This document shows, in pieces, positions 8,815-18,829 of a stretch of DNA of 64,000 bases. The DNA lies in assembly GCF_904063065.1 (NCBI RefSeq), contig NZ_CAJFCL010000001.1, forward strand, positions 434,001 to 498,000, in the 5' to 3' direction. Within the stretch, counting starts at the first letter, position 1. Each line of letters begins with the position of its first letter. A program made the translations under genes and the position numbers. Under the pieces are notes generated by a model. The model was not told the origin of the DNA. It did not search any database and saw only the letters and a list, made by a program, of their open reading frames with translations. This DNA comes from Pseudomonas paraversuta (GTDB taxonomy: Bacteria; Pseudomonadota; Gammaproteobacteria; Pseudomonadales; Pseudomonadaceae).

Positions 8815-11445
8815 TTAACCGGTGTTACGCAAGCCGGCAGCAATCCCGGCCACAGTTACCAGCAACGCTTGTTCCAGAGGGCTGTCCTGGGCCGCTTGCT
8901 GGCGCCTTGAACGGGCCAGAAGTTCTGCCTGCAATAGATGAAGGGGATCTAGGTAGGTGTTGCGCAAACGGATGAACTCCAGAGTGTCCGGGCTGTGCGC
9001 CATCAATTGCGATTGACCGGTCAAACCTAGCACCACCGAACACGCCTGCGACAATAAGTCGCGCAAATGCGCACCCAATGGCAGTAGTTCCTGATCTACC
9101 AGACGCTCGTCATAGAGCCGTGCGATGTCGGCATCGGCCTTGGCCAGGACCATTTCCAGCATGTCGATACGGGTCCGAAAGAACGGCCACTGCTCGCGCA
9201 TTTGTGCCAGCTGTTCGCCCTCCCCCCGTTCCAGCGCCCGGCTCAATGCGGTCTCCCAACCCAGCCATGCGGGCAACATCAGACGGGTCTGGGTCCAGCC
9301 AAAAATCCACGGAATGGCACGCAGGCTTTCAATCCCCCCTGCCCGGCGCTTGGCCGGACGACTGCCCAGCGGCAAGCGGCCCAGCTCCTGCTCGGGGGTG
9401 GACTGGCGGAAGTATTCAACGAACTGCGGATTGTCCCGCACCACTGCGCGATAAGCCTCGACCCCATCGCCAGCCAGCTCGTCCATCAGCACCCGCCAGC
9501 CCGGCTCGGGCAACGGCGGCGGCAGTAAAGTGGCTTCCAGCACTGCGGCCAGATAGAGGTTGAGATTTTGCTCGGCGATGTCCGGCAAACCGAACTTGAA
9601 GCGAATCATTTCGCCCTGCTCGGTGGTACGGAATCGCCCCGCCACAGAGCCCGGCGGCTGCGACAGAATCGCCGCATGGGCAGGACCGCCGCCACGGCCC
9701 ACGGTGCCACCGCGACCATGGAACAACAACAGTTCAACCTCTTGCTCGCGGCAGATATTGACCAGTTTTTCCTGGGCCCGATATTGCGCCCAGGCCGCTG
9801 CGGTGGTGCCCGCATCCTTGGCCGAATCGGAATAACCGATCATCACTTCCTGCGGGCCATGCAGGCGTGCGCGGTACCCCGGCAACAGCAGCAGGCGTTC
9901 GATCACCGGCCCTGCATTGTCGAGGTCGGCCAGGGTTTCGAACAACGGCACCACGCGCATCGGGCGCTCCAGCCCAGCTTCTTTAAGCAGCAGTTGCACC
10001 GCCAGCACGTCAGAGGCAGCCCCCGCCATCGAGATTACATAAGAGCCCAGCGAAGCCTGCGGTGCTGCAGCCACTTCGCGACAGGTGGCCAGCACTTCGG
10101 CGGTGTCTGCCCCGGGTTTGAAGTAACCCGGCAACAGCGGTCGACGGTTGGCCAGTTCGCGGTTGAGGAAGGTCAGACGTGCATCTTCGTCCCAGTCTTC
10201 ATAGCGGCCCAGGCCCAGATAATCGGTGATTTCAGTCATGGCCGAGGCGTGGCGGGCCGCATCCTGGCGTACATCGAGGCGCACCAGAAACAAGCCAAAC
10301 GTCACCGCACGACGCAGGCAATCAAGTAGCGGCCCGTCGGCAATTACCCCCATGCCGCAGGCATGCAACGACTGGTAGCACAGCTGCAACGGTGCCAGCA
10401 GATCGCGGTTGTCCTGCAACACCCCGTCCGGTGCAGGCTGGGCGCTGCTCAAGGCGTTATGCGCCCAGTTGCGGGTCGCCCGCAGCCGCTCACGCAACTG
10501 CTTGAGGACCGCGCGATACGGTTCGGCGCCATCCCCGGCTACCGCCAGCAGTTCGGCAGTGGCTTGCTGCATCGACAGATCGGCGGCCAGTTTGTCGATA
10601 TCACGCAGGTACAGGTCAGCCGCCATCCAGCGCGCCAGCAACAGCACTTCGCGAGTCACACTGGCGGTGACATTGGGGTTGCCGTCACGGTCGCCGCCCA
10701 TCCAGGAAGCAAAACGCACAGGCGCCGCTTCCAAAGGCAAATGCAGGCCAGTGGCCGCGTGCAGCGCCTGATCGGCGTTGCGCAGCATATGCGGTACGGC
10801 TTGCCACAAAGAGTGCTCAATGACCGCGAAGCCCCACTTGGCCTCGTCCACCGGGGTGGGTCGGGTACGGCGGATTTCTTCGGTGTGCCAGGCCTCGGCT
10901 ATCAAGCGTTGCAGACGCTGCTCGATCCGGGACTTTTCGGCCTGGGTCAGGTCGCGATGGTCCTGGGCAGCGAGTTGTTCGGCAATGGCATCGTACTTCT
11001 GGATCAGGGTACGGCGCGTGACTTCAGTGGGATGGGCCGTGAGCACCAGTTCGATGTCGAGACGGCCGATTTGCCGCGCCAGGGTGTCAGGGTCATGCCC
11101 TTCGTCCAGCAGCCGGGTCAGCAAGGTGGGCAGCACCAGCGACTCGAACGGTTGCGGCTGGCCTTCTTCGCGACGGTGAATCAGCTGGTATTGCTCGGCG
11201 ATGTTCGCCAGGTTCAGAAACTGGTTGAACGCCCGCGCAACGGGGAGAACTTCATCGTCACCCAGGGCATCCAGAATGGCACTCAGCTCCTCGCCCGTGG
11301 TGCCGCGCCGGTCATCCTTGGCCCCTTGGCGGATACGCTCGATCTTGGCGAGAAATGCTTCGCCGTACTGGTCACGAATGGTATTTCCCAACAGTTCACC
11401 CAGCAGGTGAACATCATCGCGCAAGCGTGCATCAATATCGGTCAT
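8815..11445 (-). CDS. ppc: Phosphoenolpyruvate carboxylase
   Basis: Adds bicarbonate to phosphoenolpyruvate to make oxaloacetate, refilling the TCA cycle. 876 residues, the usual size. Catalytic His 138 sits in [13 protein letters not shown], and the glycine-rich catalytic loop [14 protein letters not shown] is near residue 570. The C terminus ends RNTG, as in the family. Start at the ATG preceded by GGAG (8 bases); the frame extends 48 codons further upstream without support. The 285 bases between ppc and adk hold no gene that I can support. Confidence 0.96.
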   Translation of the reverse strand: MTDIDARLRDDVHLLGELLGNTIRDQYGEAFLAKIERIRQGAKDDRRGTTGEELSAILDALGDDEVLPVARAFNQFLNLANIAEQYQLIHRREEGQPQPFESLVLPTLLTRLLDEGHDPDTLARQIGRLDIELVLTAHPTEVTRRTLIQKYDAIAEQLAAQDHRDLTQAEKSRIEQRLQRLIAEAWHTEEIRRTRPTPVDEAKWGFAVIEHSLWQAVPHMLRNADQALHAATGLHLPLEAAPVRFASWMGGDRDGNPNVTASVTREVLLLARWMAADLYLRDIDKLAADLSMQQATAELLAVAGDGAEPYRAVLKQLRERLRATRNWAHNALSSAQPAPDGVLQDNRDLLAPLQLCYQSLHACGMGVIADGPLLDCLRRAVTFGLFLVRLDVRQDAARHASAMTEITDYLGLGRYEDWDEDARLTFLNRELANRRPLLPGYFKPGADTAEVLATCREVAAAPQASLGSYVISMAGAASDVLAVQLLLKEAGLERPMRVVPLFETLADLDNAGPVIERLLLLPGYRARLHGPQEVMIGYSDSAKDAGTTAAAWAQYRAQEKLVNICREQEVELLLFHGRGGTVGRGGGPAHAAILSQPPGSVAGRFRTTEQGEMIRFKFGLPDIAEQNLNLYLAAVLEATLLPPPLPEPGWRVLMDELAGDGVEAYRAVVRDNPQFVEYFRQSTPEQELGRLPLGSRPAKRRAGGIESLRAIPWIFGWTQTRLMLPAWLGWETALSRALERGEGEQLAQMREQWPFFRTRIDMLEMVLAKADADIARLYDERLVDQELLPLGAHLRDLLSQACSVVLGLTGQSQLMAHSPDTLEFIRLRNTYLDPLHLLQAELLARSRRQQAAQDSPLEQALLVTVAGIAAGLRNTG

Positions 11446-11596
11446 CAGCAATTTCTCCAGCAGATTCCGGGGACCAGCTCCTGCCCAAGAGTGCGTTGCG
11501 AGGACTGCTTTTGACAAGAGATCCCGTGCCAAAGCCTGCAAAAAACGCCTGACCAAACGGTCAGAATTTTTTAGGCAATGCGCCACCATTTAATTT

Positions 11597-11624
11597 GAAC
11601 TATTCAAAAATCGTTCGGGTCACA
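11597..11624 (+). promoter_or_regulatory. Possible AlgU (sigma-22)-type promoter
   Basis: GAACTA (11597-11602), 16 bases, then GTCACA (11619-11624). The -35 resembles the AlgU/RpoE GAACTT box; the -10 fits poorly (TCTGA expected). I recall lptF of P. aeruginosa as AlgU-dependent, which is why this was looked for. Weak evidence. Confidence 0.3.
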
Positions 11625-11716
11625 GCCAATAACCATCACCTCTTGCACCTGTGTTCCAACACTCCCGTGTGATGCCTTAGTCGTGATGGAACTTGATTTT
11701 TATAAGGAGCTTCCCA

Positions 11717-12130
11717 ATGGAGTCGAAGACCATGATGACCCGCACTGTCAAAACCAACTCGCCTCGCCTGCGCGGGCTAAAACTGGCCGCGCTGGCACTC
11801 GGTGCCAGCTTCGTTCTGGCCGGTTGCGCTGGCAATCCTCCGTCGGAGCAGTACGCAGTGACCCAGGCAGCGGTCAACAACGCCGTAAGCGCTGGTGGCA
11901 CTGAATACGCTCCGGTAGAAATGAAGTCGGCACAGGACAAGCTCAAGCAGGCCGAGATGGCCATGCATGACAAGAACTACAAAGACGCCCGTCGTCTGTC
12001 TGAACAAGCGGAATGGGATGCCCGCGTAGCAGAGCGCAAAGCCCAGGCCGCAAAAGCCGAGAAGGCCGTACAGGATGCTCAGAAAGCCGTCCAGGAACTG
12101 CGTCAGGAAGGTATGCGCAGCGTTCAATAA
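11717..12130 (+). CDS. DUF4398 lipoprotein
   Basis: 137 residues from the ATG that follows AAGGAG by 7 bases. A basic N terminus and hydrophobic stretch lead to the lipobox FVLAGC (Cys 37), so a lipoprotein is expected. The mature part is mostly alpha-helical with high Ala, Lys, Glu and Gln (residues 70-137), consistent with a coiled coil as in DUF4398. It directly precedes lptF with 64 bases between, and the two probably form one operon. Its counterpart in P. aeruginosa is PA3691 by position. Role unknown; an envelope-stress or structural role is only inferred from the partner. Confidence 0.85.
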   Translation: MESKTMMTRTVKTNSPRLRGLKLAALALGASFVLAGCAGNPPSEQYAVTQAAVNNAVSAGGTEYAPVEMKSAQDKLKQAEMAMHDKNYKDARRLSEQAEWDARVAERKAQAAKAEKAVQDAQKAVQELRQEGMRSVQ

Positions 12131-12194
12131 GCGCTGCCCCTTTTTGCCTCTGGCCCAGACACAGCATTCCTAATCGATATAAAGGACAAACATT

Positions 12195-12974
12195 ATGCGT
12201 AATCAAGTACTGATCCCCGCCCTGCTGGCTCTAAGCGTTGGCCTGGCTGCATGCTCCCACCAGCCGAACGTCAACCTGGAAAATGCCCAGACCAATTTCT
12301 CGGCCCTGCAGGCCAACCCGCAAGCCACCAAGGTAGCCGCGCTGGAAACCAAGGATGCCAGCGAATGGCTGGACAAGGCGCAAAAGGCCTACATGGACAA
12401 AGAGGATGACAGCAAAGTGGACCAGCTGGCCTACCTGACCAACCAGCGGGTTGAAGTGGCCAAGCAGACCATCGCGTTGCGTACTGCTGAAAACCAGTTG
12501 AACAACTCCGCAGCGGCCCGTTCTCAAGCACTGCTGGACGCCCGTGATGCGCAGATCAAGCAACTGCAAGGCATGAACGCCAAGCAGACCGAACGCGGCA
12601 CTCTGGTGACCTTCGGTGACGTGCTGTTTGATTTCGACAAGGCAAGCCTCAAGCCCAACAGCCGTGACAGCATTACCACACTGTCCAACTACCTGATCAA
12701 AAACCCGGACCGCAAGGTGATTGTTGAAGGTTATACCGACAGCAAGGGTTCGGCTTCGTACAACCAGAACCTGTCTGAACGTCGTGCCAACGCCGTCAAG
12801 GCGGCGCTGGTGCGTGCCGGGGTAGATCCTACGCGCATCGTCGCCCAGGGCTACGGCAAGGAATATCCGGTGGCTGACAACAACAGCAACTCGGGCCGTG
12901 CCCAGAACCGCCGGGTTGAAGTGACCATCTCCAACGACAACCAGCCGGTAGCTCCGCGCTCGTCGATGAAGTAA
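12195..12974 (+). CDS. lptF: OmpA-family lipoprotein, LptF-like
   Basis: 259 residues. Lipobox GLAAC puts the lipidated cysteine at residue 20. Residues 22-140 form a DUF4398-like helical region (ETKDASEWLDKAQKAYMDKE and on), and the C-terminal OmpA domain (about 140-245) binds peptidoglycan: VLFDFDKASLKPNS, EGYTDSKGSASYN, and NRRVEVTI. It thus ties the outer membrane to the cell wall. Position after the DUF4398 gene matches lptF (PA3692), an outer-membrane lipoprotein linked to stress survival. A strong terminator follows. Confidence 0.85.
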   Translation: MRNQVLIPALLALSVGLAACSHQPNVNLENAQTNFSALQANPQATKVAALETKDASEWLDKAQKAYMDKEDDSKVDQLAYLTNQRVEVAKQTIALRTAENQLNNSAAARSQALLDARDAQIKQLQGMNAKQTERGTLVTFGDVLFDFDKASLKPNSRDSITTLSNYLIKNPDRKVIVEGYTDSKGSASYNQNLSERRANAVKAALVRAGVDPTRIVAQGYGKEYPVADNNSNSGRAQNRRVEVTISNDNQPVAPRSSMK

Positions 12975-12991
12975 GTCTGTAAGCGCAAAAT

Positions 12992-13028
12992 AAAAAGCCC
13001 CGCCTGAGCAATCAGGCGGGGCTTTTTT
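12992..13028 (+). terminator. Terminator after lptF
   Basis: 16-bp stem from AAAAAGCCCCGCCTGA (12992-13007), loop GCAA, and its complement ending in six T. A textbook intrinsic terminator; the A-run on the other side lets it also serve the opposite strand. Confidence 0.93.
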
Positions 13029-13075
13029 GTGAGCAACTGCAATCCTGCAGGCGCGGGCTGTTCCTGCGTTCGCTC

Positions 13076-13396
13076 TTAGGGTTGCGGGGCCTTCTGGACC
13101 AGACAGTGCACCGCTTGTTTCTTGTTGTTGACCAGCACCCCGGTCAGACCTTTTTGCTCGGTGTCGAACAGTACGACGATGCCATCGATGCACTGCGCCA
13201 CCTGATTGGCCGGCGTCAGGGACACCTTGTAGTCCTCCCCGGGGATAGTCTTGAGCATGGTGAAGTCGCTGAGCAGCAGTGCGTCTTCTGGTTTGGCAAA
13301 GTGCAGGTAACCGTAGTACCACAGGGCTCCCACGGTGCCGATGATGGTGCAAATACCGGTAATGATCAGGGGGATGGCGTTGCGTTCTTCACTCAT
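13076..13396 (-). CDS. Hypothetical membrane-anchored protein
   Basis: 106 residues. One N-terminal membrane segment (residues 8-30, AIPLIITGICTIIGTVGALW) followed by a soluble part, probably periplasmic. Two cysteines (near 68 and 97) could pair. The family is not recognised. The gene starts inside the last codons of the upstream alpha/beta-hydrolase (4-base overlap), so the two are likely translated together. Confidence 0.65.
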   Translation of the reverse strand: MSEERNAIPLIITGICTIIGTVGALWYYGYLHFAKPEDALLLSDFTMLKTIPGEDYKVSLTPANQVAQCIDGIVVLFDTEQKGLTGVLVNNKKQAVHCLVQKAPQP

Positions 13397-14304
13397 TGCG
13401 GGCTCTCTGCAGCATTAATCGAATCGGGTGAGGCGGGGTAATTGGGGATTTCGCCCAAGCGCCGTACGCCATTGAAGTGTTGCGGGTCATCCAGGTAACG
13501 CAGCATCACTTGACGCCAGGTCGGGTCGGCAAACGTCTGTACATGGCCGCCGCGCGTCAGTTGCAACACCTTGGGCGGGGGCGCAGCTTGATACAGTCGC
13601 AGACCATTGGAAAGCGGCACGATCGGGTCGTCCATGCTGTGGAAGATCAGCATCGGTACCCCGCCCATTTCCGGCATGGCATACACGGCGCTGTCTGCGT
13701 CGGGCACCAGCCATGACAAAGGGACTTGCAGGGGCCAGGTCAGCCACGAAGTGCTCAAGGCAAATTGCCCCACTTCACGATAGCTGGCCGGTACTCCATC
13801 GAGCACCATGGCCTTGATCCGGGCCCGCTGCTCAGGGTGCCGGCTCAGGTAATGCACACCCATCGCCCCGCCCAGGCTTTGCCCCAGCACGATCAGTGGC
13901 TGATCCCGGGTTTCGGGTTGTTGCTGCAACCACTCGAAAGCGGCGTCGATGTCCTGATAGATCGCAGGCAAACCGGGCTCGCCCGCGGACAGGCCGTAGC
14001 CACGATAATCGAGCATCAACACCTGATAACCCTGCTCGGGCATCCAGGCAGTGGCGCCCAGGTGATAGGCCAGGTTGCCGCCATTTCCATGCAGATGCAG
14101 CACCGTCCCCTTGAGCGGCACCCCGGCTTTGGCGGGCAGCCACCAGCCATGCAGGCGCGTGCCATCGGCGGCGGTGAGGGTTACATCACGATATTTCAAA
14201 CCCGCGGCAGTTGGCGTAATCGGCTGGCCGGGTTCGGGGTAGAACAGCAATGAGCTGCATCCGCTGAGGGTCAACAGCAGGCAGAGGGCAGCCAGGATTT
14301 TCAT
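13393..14304 (-). CDS. Alpha/beta-hydrolase lipoprotein
   Basis: 303 residues. Lipobox LTLSGC (Cys 16) marks a lipoprotein. The fold is that of the BEM46/YfhR-like serine hydrolases: oxyanion region LHLHGNGGN (about 70), nucleophile Ser 143 in GQSLGG, catalytic Asp in HSMDDPIVP and His in GGHVQTF. The substrate is unknown. It overlaps the downstream 106-residue membrane protein by 4 bases. It is preceded by a repeat element at 14322-14416. Confidence 0.85.
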   Translation of the reverse strand: MKILAALCLLLTLSGCSSLLFYPEPGQPITPTAAGLKYRDVTLTAADGTRLHGWWLPAKAGVPLKGTVLHLHGNGGNLAYHLGATAWMPEQGYQVLMLDYRGYGLSAGEPGLPAIYQDIDAAFEWLQQQPETRDQPLIVLGQSLGGAMGVHYLSRHPEQRARIKAMVLDGVPASYREVGQFALSTSWLTWPLQVPLSWLVPDADSAVYAMPEMGGVPMLIFHSMDDPIVPLSNGLRLYQAAPPPKVLQLTRGGHVQTFADPTWRQVMLRYLDDPQHFNGVRRLGEIPNYPASPDSINAAESPQ

Positions 14305-14321
14305 CTAACAAGTCACCATTT

Positions 14322-14416
14322 GTAGTCGCTGCCCAAGGCTGCGATGAGGTCCGTGCGTATGGTTTTCAGAGTAACGGATTGCTTCGCACTCCTTCGCAGC
14401 CTGGGTCAGCGACTAC
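14322..14416. repeat. GTAGTCGCTG-ended inverted repeat, copy 1
   Basis: Ends are a perfect 10-bp inverted repeat: GTAGTCGCTG (14322-14331) and CAGCGACTAC (14407-14416). Inside, AGGCTGCGA (14336-14344) pairs with TCGCAGCCT (14394-14402). A second copy with the same plan is at 20041-20129. Probably a Pseudomonas REP-type intergenic repeat. Confidence 0.7.
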
Positions 14417-14430
14417 CGGCTGTTCAAGGG

Positions 14431-15708
14431 TTACAGAATGTTGGAGTAATCCGCTTCAATCCGGTCCAGGCTCAGATGGTTGAGGAAGTTGGAGAAGCAC
14501 ATCCAGGCCGCCAGTGCGTTCATGTCACGGAACTGTTCGGGCAGGTACTTGGGCGCTACCACCAGGCCTTCATCCACCAGTTGGCGCAGGGTTCGCATGT
14601 CTTCCAGGGTGGTCTTGCCACAGAATAACAACGGTACTTGCTCCAGCTTGCCTTTACGCACGGCCAGCTGAATGTAGTTGTAAACCATGATGAAGCCCTT
14701 GAGGTAGGACAAGTCTTTGGTAAATGGCAGGCCATTTGGCACCGAGCCGCGAAAAACCCGACTGGCATTGCCATAGCTTTGCGACATTTCAAAGCCTTGC
14801 TCACGGAAGAACTCGTAAACCTGCATGAAGTCGGCGCCCTCTTCCACCATATGGATAGCGCGGGTGCGATTGGTCAGTTTGCGCAGGCGGCTCGGGTAGG
14901 AGGCAAAGGTGATGATTTCCATCAAGATCGCCAGGCCTTCCTGGGTCACCGTCGAGGATGGCGGGCCTTTGGCGAGGAAGGTGCATATCGGCTGGTTCTG
15001 CCCGTTGAGTGTAGTGCCCACATGCACCAGCCCCTCATGCACCTCCAGCGCCCGCACGTCGCGCTCGTTGAACATCGCGTCGGCGCGAATCTTGATGTAA
15101 TCCGCCCCCGCCGCAGCGTCCGCAACAATACCGTCGGACTCAAATACCCGGATCGTTTCCTCGGCCTCGCCAAACACCTTGTTCAAGCGACTTTGCAGCA
15201 GGCCCACGGCATCTTTGGCGGTCAGGGTCTTGGCTTCGTCCTTGAGGTCGCCGCGCCCGTCGATGTTGTCCAGGTAATCGGACATCATCAGCCCCAGATC
15301 GGCCAGCGTCGGGTCGCCGGCATGGAAGGCGTCGGACGCAGCCCCGTACAGTTCCTGGGAAATCAGCCCGAAGTCTTCAGTGCCACGGGCTTCGAGCATG
15401 CGCACCACCATGCGGTACTCTTTGCACATGCGGCGCATGATCTGCCCGACCGGGTTGAATTGCCCCAGCTGGCGGGTGATATCGCGCTCGATGTTCTGGA
15501 ACTCCAGCTTTACCGCCCCGGAGTCAAAGGACAGCGGCCGCCCCAGGTAATAGTCGCGATTGACCGCCGGCATTTCCTTGCCCTTGGCCTTGAAGAAACC
15601 CTGACGGATGCTGTCGTCCCACTTCACCGCATCCAGTACGCGGATCGGTGTTTGCGCCAGTACGATACGGTCTGACAATGTGCGAATCGTGCGCTGGTAG
15701 TCGTCCAC
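14431..15708 (-). CDS. QEGLA-motif (DUF1704/MATCAP-like) putative metallopeptidase
   Basis: Member of the family named flavohemoglobin expression-modulating QEGLA motif protein. 425 residues from a GTG start. The zinc-ligand motif HEGLVH (HExxxH) is at residues 224-229, and TQEGLA at 255-260. Eukaryotic relatives (MATCAP) remove the C-terminal tyrosine of tubulin; the bacterial substrate is unknown. The GTG start is favoured because AAGGAG lies 6 bases upstream; extending the frame by 35 codons would overlap the upstream lipoprotein gene. It follows that lipoprotein gene by 31 bases, probably in one operon. Confidence 0.85.
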   Translation of the reverse strand: MDDYQRTIRTLSDRIVLAQTPIRVLDAVKWDDSIRQGFFKAKGKEMPAVNRDYYLGRPLSFDSGAVKLEFQNIERDITRQLGQFNPVGQIMRRMCKEYRMVVRMLEARGTEDFGLISQELYGAASDAFHAGDPTLADLGLMMSDYLDNIDGRGDLKDEAKTLTAKDAVGLLQSRLNKVFGEAEETIRVFESDGIVADAAAGADYIKIRADAMFNERDVRALEVHEGLVHVGTTLNGQNQPICTFLAKGPPSSTVTQEGLAILMEIITFASYPSRLRKLTNRTRAIHMVEEGADFMQVYEFFREQGFEMSQSYGNASRVFRGSVPNGLPFTKDLSYLKGFIMVYNYIQLAVRKGKLEQVPLLFCGKTTLEDMRTLRQLVDEGLVVAPKYLPEQFRDMNALAAWMCFSNFLNHLSLDRIEADYSNIL

Positions 15709-15739
15709 CCGGTGCTCCTTGAATGGGCTGAATGTTGGG

Positions 15740-16288
15740 TTACTTGACCACACGTTGATAGCGGGCAGCTTCCACGAATACGTCGGAGTTGGCCGGATCA
15801 TCCAGGTAGGCAAAGACCTTGGCCGACGGGCTGTTGATCAATGCGCCGGGGCCTTCGGCGGTTTCGATGGCGTCACCGCTCAACGCCGACTGGCCAATGG
15901 CCTGTTTGATCTGGTCCAGATCAAGATCGTAGACCACCAGTTCATTGCTGTCGGTCAGTTCAAAACCGCTCAGCGTGTAGTGGCCACCCAGCTTTGCCGG
16001 CAGCGCGGCCGATGCGTACCAGCGGCTGCCATGACGAGCGACGATGAACCTGTAGCGTTCCTGGGCCTTGGGCTCACCCGCGGGGTAGACCACTGCCTGA
16101 TAGTGTTGTTTGTCGATGGCGCTGATCAACAGGTTGCGCGCCTGCCCCCAGGCATCCTTGCTGACCCATTTTCCCAGCAACTGCCGGGGCGCTGTCTCGG
16201 CCACCAGCGGTGCCTCGTTAAAGGTCACCAGACAACCGTTCAACATTAAAAACGACAGTGCCATAAGCATTACGCGCCAAGCTTTCAT
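15740..16288 (-). CDS. Hypothetical lipoprotein
   Basis: 182 residues with signal peptide and lipobox LMLNGC (Cys 19). The mature part is mixed alpha/beta (ARHGSRWYASAALP, then GGHYTLSGFELTDSNELVVYD) with no recognised domain. It sits between a TetR gene 12 bases upstream and the QEGLA-motif gene downstream on the same strand, so all three may be one transcript. In P. aeruginosa the matching position is near PA3698. Function unknown. Confidence 0.75.
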   Translation of the reverse strand: MKAWRVMLMALSFLMLNGCLVTFNEAPLVAETAPRQLLGKWVSKDAWGQARNLLISAIDKQHYQAVVYPAGEPKAQERYRFIVARHGSRWYASAALPAKLGGHYTLSGFELTDSNELVVYDLDLDQIKQAIGQSALSGDAIETAEGPGALINSPSAKVFAYLDDPANSDVFVEAARYQRVVK

Positions 16289-16300
16289 GCCTGCATCCTT

Positions 16301-17017
16301 CTATAGAGCGGCCAGTACCAAGTGCATGTAACGCGTGAGAGTAGCGAGTCGGCCAGCATCGGCCTCTGGCTGCGCACCGTTAAGCAGGTCCTGATATTCC
16401 ATCCGACCGATTATCGCCGTCAAGACATTGGCGTCCTGCTGCGGTTGTTTCGAGCCCAGCACCTGTAATATCTGGCACGTACCCTGCCATAAAATCTGTT
16501 GATGAGCCCTGACCAGAACCGCCAGGCGCGGGTTGAGCAACGCCGCCTGGAGGAAAGCCTGTTCCGCCATGAGGTGCTCGCGACGGGTAAGCAACTGGTG
16601 CTGGATATAGTGGGCGGCCATGCGGGCGATTTCATCGGCCAGTTGCGCGCGCGATTGCGGGCTGCCATCGCCATAGGCCACCAGTTCACGCAGTTGGCCT
16701 TCAGTGCTCAGCCACAGCTTGGCCATAAAGGCTGCGCTGCGTTCGACATATTGGGCGAAGGTGTCATTAAGCAGGTCATCGATGTCTTTGAAGTAATAGG
16801 TGGTCGCCGACAACGGCACCCCTGCTTCAGCCGCAACCGCCCGGTGCCGCACGCCACGCACGCCGTCACGCACAACAATGCGCATGGCCGCATCGAGAAT
16901 CTGCTGGCGGCGCTGCTCACTGCCGTGGCGACTGGCCTTGCGCCCTTGATACTGAACACTTTCGGCTACCGCCGTAGCGACATGCGCCGCCCCTTCTTGA
17001 GCCCTGGCTAGGTTCAC
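16301..17017 (-). CDS. TetR/AcrR-family regulator
   Basis: 238 residues. An N-terminal tail of about 35 residues precedes the TetR DNA-binding domain (about 38-87: QQILDAAMRIVVRDGVRG and VPLSATTYYFKDIDDLL). The ligand domain is helical. It likely governs itself and the lipoprotein and QEGLA genes that follow closely. By position it corresponds to PA3699, just after lysS. The effector is unknown. Confidence 0.85.
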   Translation of the reverse strand: MNLARAQEGAAHVATAVAESVQYQGRKASRHGSEQRRQQILDAAMRIVVRDGVRGVRHRAVAAEAGVPLSATTYYFKDIDDLLNDTFAQYVERSAAFMAKLWLSTEGQLRELVAYGDGSPQSRAQLADEIARMAAHYIQHQLLTRREHLMAEQAFLQAALLNPRLAVLVRAHQQILWQGTCQILQVLGSKQPQQDANVLTAIIGRMEYQDLLNGAQPEADAGRLATLTRYMHLVLAAL

Positions 17018-17069
17018 GAAAGACTCCTTGTGTTGAAGACAATGGTGCCACTGACGAGACTGGATGGCT

Positions 17070-17150
17070 GTGGGGCCGGTTTGCCGGCGATTACATCAAC
17101 TAAACACCATGTTCCCTGCATCGCTGGCAAGCCAGCTCCCAGAATCGGCG
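17070..17150. repeat. Paired REP hairpins
   Basis: GGGGCCGGTTTGCCGGCGAT and, 40 bases later, CATCGCTGGCAAGCCAGC. Each carries a short palindrome and the two are in inverted orientation, as in Pseudomonas REP pairs. They lie between the TetR promoter region and the lysS terminator. Confidence 0.55.
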
Positions 17151-17171
17151 CATCACCGGGTGTCAGGCAAT

Positions 17172-17199
17172 AAAAAGCCGCCTCAGTCGGCGGCTTTTT
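17172..17199 (-). terminator. Terminator after lysS
   Basis: 11-bp stem AAAAAGCCGCC (17172-17182), 6-base loop, GGCGGCTTTTT (17189-17199). On the minus strand it follows lysS by about 12 bases; A and T runs on both sides permit use in both directions. Confidence 0.88.
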
Positions 17200-17210
17200 A
17201 TTTTCTAGCT

Positions 17211-18713
17211 TTACGCCTGTGGCCGCATGTGCGGGAACAGGATGACATCGCGAATCGACGGTGAGTTGGTCAACAGCATCACCAGACGGTCAATGCCGAT
17301 ACCTTCACCGGCAGTCGGCGGCATGCCGTATTCCAGTGCGCGTACGAAGTCGGCGTCGTAGTGCATGGCTTCGTCATCGCCCGCGTCCTTGTCAGCTACC
17401 TGGGCCATGAAGCGCTCGGCCTGGTCTTCTGCATCGTTGAGCTCGGAGTAAGCGTTGGCGATTTCACGGCCACCGATAAACAGTTCAAAACGGTCAGTCA
17501 CGTTCGGGTTGTCGTCGTTACGACGGGCCAGCGGCGACACTTCGAACGGGTACTGGGTAATGAAGTGCGGCTGTTCCAGCTTGTGCTCGACCAGCTCTTC
17601 GAAAATCATTACCTGCAGCTTGCCCAGACCTTCAAAGCCCAGCACCTTGGCCCCGGCTTTCTTGGCAATGGCGCGAGCCTTGTCGATGTCGTTCAGGTCA
17701 TCGGCGGTCAGCTCGGGGTTGTACTTGAGAATCGAGTCGAACACCGACAGACGCACGAACGGCTCGCCGAAGTGGAACACCTTGTCGCCGTACGGCACGT
17801 CGGTAGTCCCGAGAACCAGCTGAGCCAGTTCACGGAACAGCTCTTCGGTCAGGTCCATGTTGTCTTCGTAATCGGCGTAAGCCTGGTAGAACTCCAGCAT
17901 GGTGAATTCTGGGTTGTGACGAGTCGAGACACCTTCGTTACGGAAGTTGCGGTTGATCTCGAACACTTTTTCAAAACCGCCAACCACCAGACGCTTGAGG
18001 AACAGTTCAGGCGCGATGCGCAGGAACATGTCCATGTCCAGAGCGTTGTGATGGGTCTCGAACGGCTTGGCCGCTGCACCACCCGGGATGGTTTGCAGCA
18101 TCGGCGTTTCCACTTCAAGGAAGTCGCGCTGCATCAGGAAGCTGCGAATGTGCGCAATCACCTGGGAACGCACACGGAAGGTGTGGCGCACTTCTTCGTT
18201 GACGATCAGGTCAACGTAACGCTGGCGGTAGCGCTGCTCAGTGTCGGTCAGACCGTGGTGCTTGTCCGGCAGCGGGCGCAGGGATTTGGTCAGCAGGCGC
18301 ACATTGGTCATTTCAACGTACAGGTCGCCTTTGCCGGAACGGGCCAGGGTGCCTTCGGCGGCAATGATGTCGCCCAGGTCCCAGGTCTTCACGGCGGCCA
18401 GGGTTTCTTCCGGCAGGGTCTTGCGGTTGACGTAGACCTGGATGCGCCCGGTCATGTCCTGGATCACCATGAACGAGCCACGGTTAAGCATGATGCGACC
18501 GGCAACCTTGACCGGAATACCGGCTTCAGCCAGCTCTTCCTTGGTCTTGTCGGCGTACTTCTTCTGCAGATCGGCGCAGTAGTTGTCGCGACGGAAGTCA
18601 TTCGGGAAGGCATTGCCCTTGGCGCGCTCGGCTGCAAGTTTTTCCTTGCGCAGGGCGATCAGGGTATTTTCTTCCTGTTGCAGGTCTTGCGGGTCGAGTT
18701 GTTGGTCGCTCAT
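17211..18713 (-). CDS. lysS: Lysyl-tRNA synthetase, class II
   Basis: Charges tRNA-Lys. 500 residues. The N-terminal OB-fold anticodon domain (about 60-150, [19 protein letters not shown]) is followed by the class II catalytic core with motif 2 ([18 protein letters not shown]) and motif 3 ([11 protein letters not shown] near the C terminus). It lies 116 bases after prfB on the same strand, the conserved prfB-lysS arrangement of gamma-proteobacteria. Confidence 0.96.
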   Translation of the reverse strand: MSDQQLDPQDLQQEENTLIALRKEKLAAERAKGNAFPNDFRRDNYCADLQKKYADKTKEELAEAGIPVKVAGRIMLNRGSFMVIQDMTGRIQVYVNRKTLPEETLAAVKTWDLGDIIAAEGTLARSGKGDLYVEMTNVRLLTKSLRPLPDKHHGLTDTEQRYRQRYVDLIVNEEVRHTFRVRSQVIAHIRSFLMQRDFLEVETPMLQTIPGGAAAKPFETHHNALDMDMFLRIAPELFLKRLVVGGFEKVFEINRNFRNEGVSTRHNPEFTMLEFYQAYADYEDNMDLTEELFRELAQLVLGTTDVPYGDKVFHFGEPFVRLSVFDSILKYNPELTADDLNDIDKARAIAKKAGAKVLGFEGLGKLQVMIFEELVEHKLEQPHFITQYPFEVSPLARRNDDNPNVTDRFELFIGGREIANAYSELNDAEDQAERFMAQVADKDAGDDEAMHYDADFVRALEYGMPPTAGEGIGIDRLVMLLTNSPSIRDVILFPHMRPQA

Positions 18714-18829
18714 GTCTTAAAAAATTCCATCACAGGTTCGTTGCCCCCGCCTTGCGACAGGGGGAAGCGGGCTTTGGCGCGCCTTGAAGGCATCGCACCG
18801 GCTGCGCACTTTACGTGTTGTTGCGCGAC

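Noticed and set aside
11687..11693. GGAACTT as a sigma-E -35 box
   Set aside because: A matching -10 would fall after the DUF4398 start codon.
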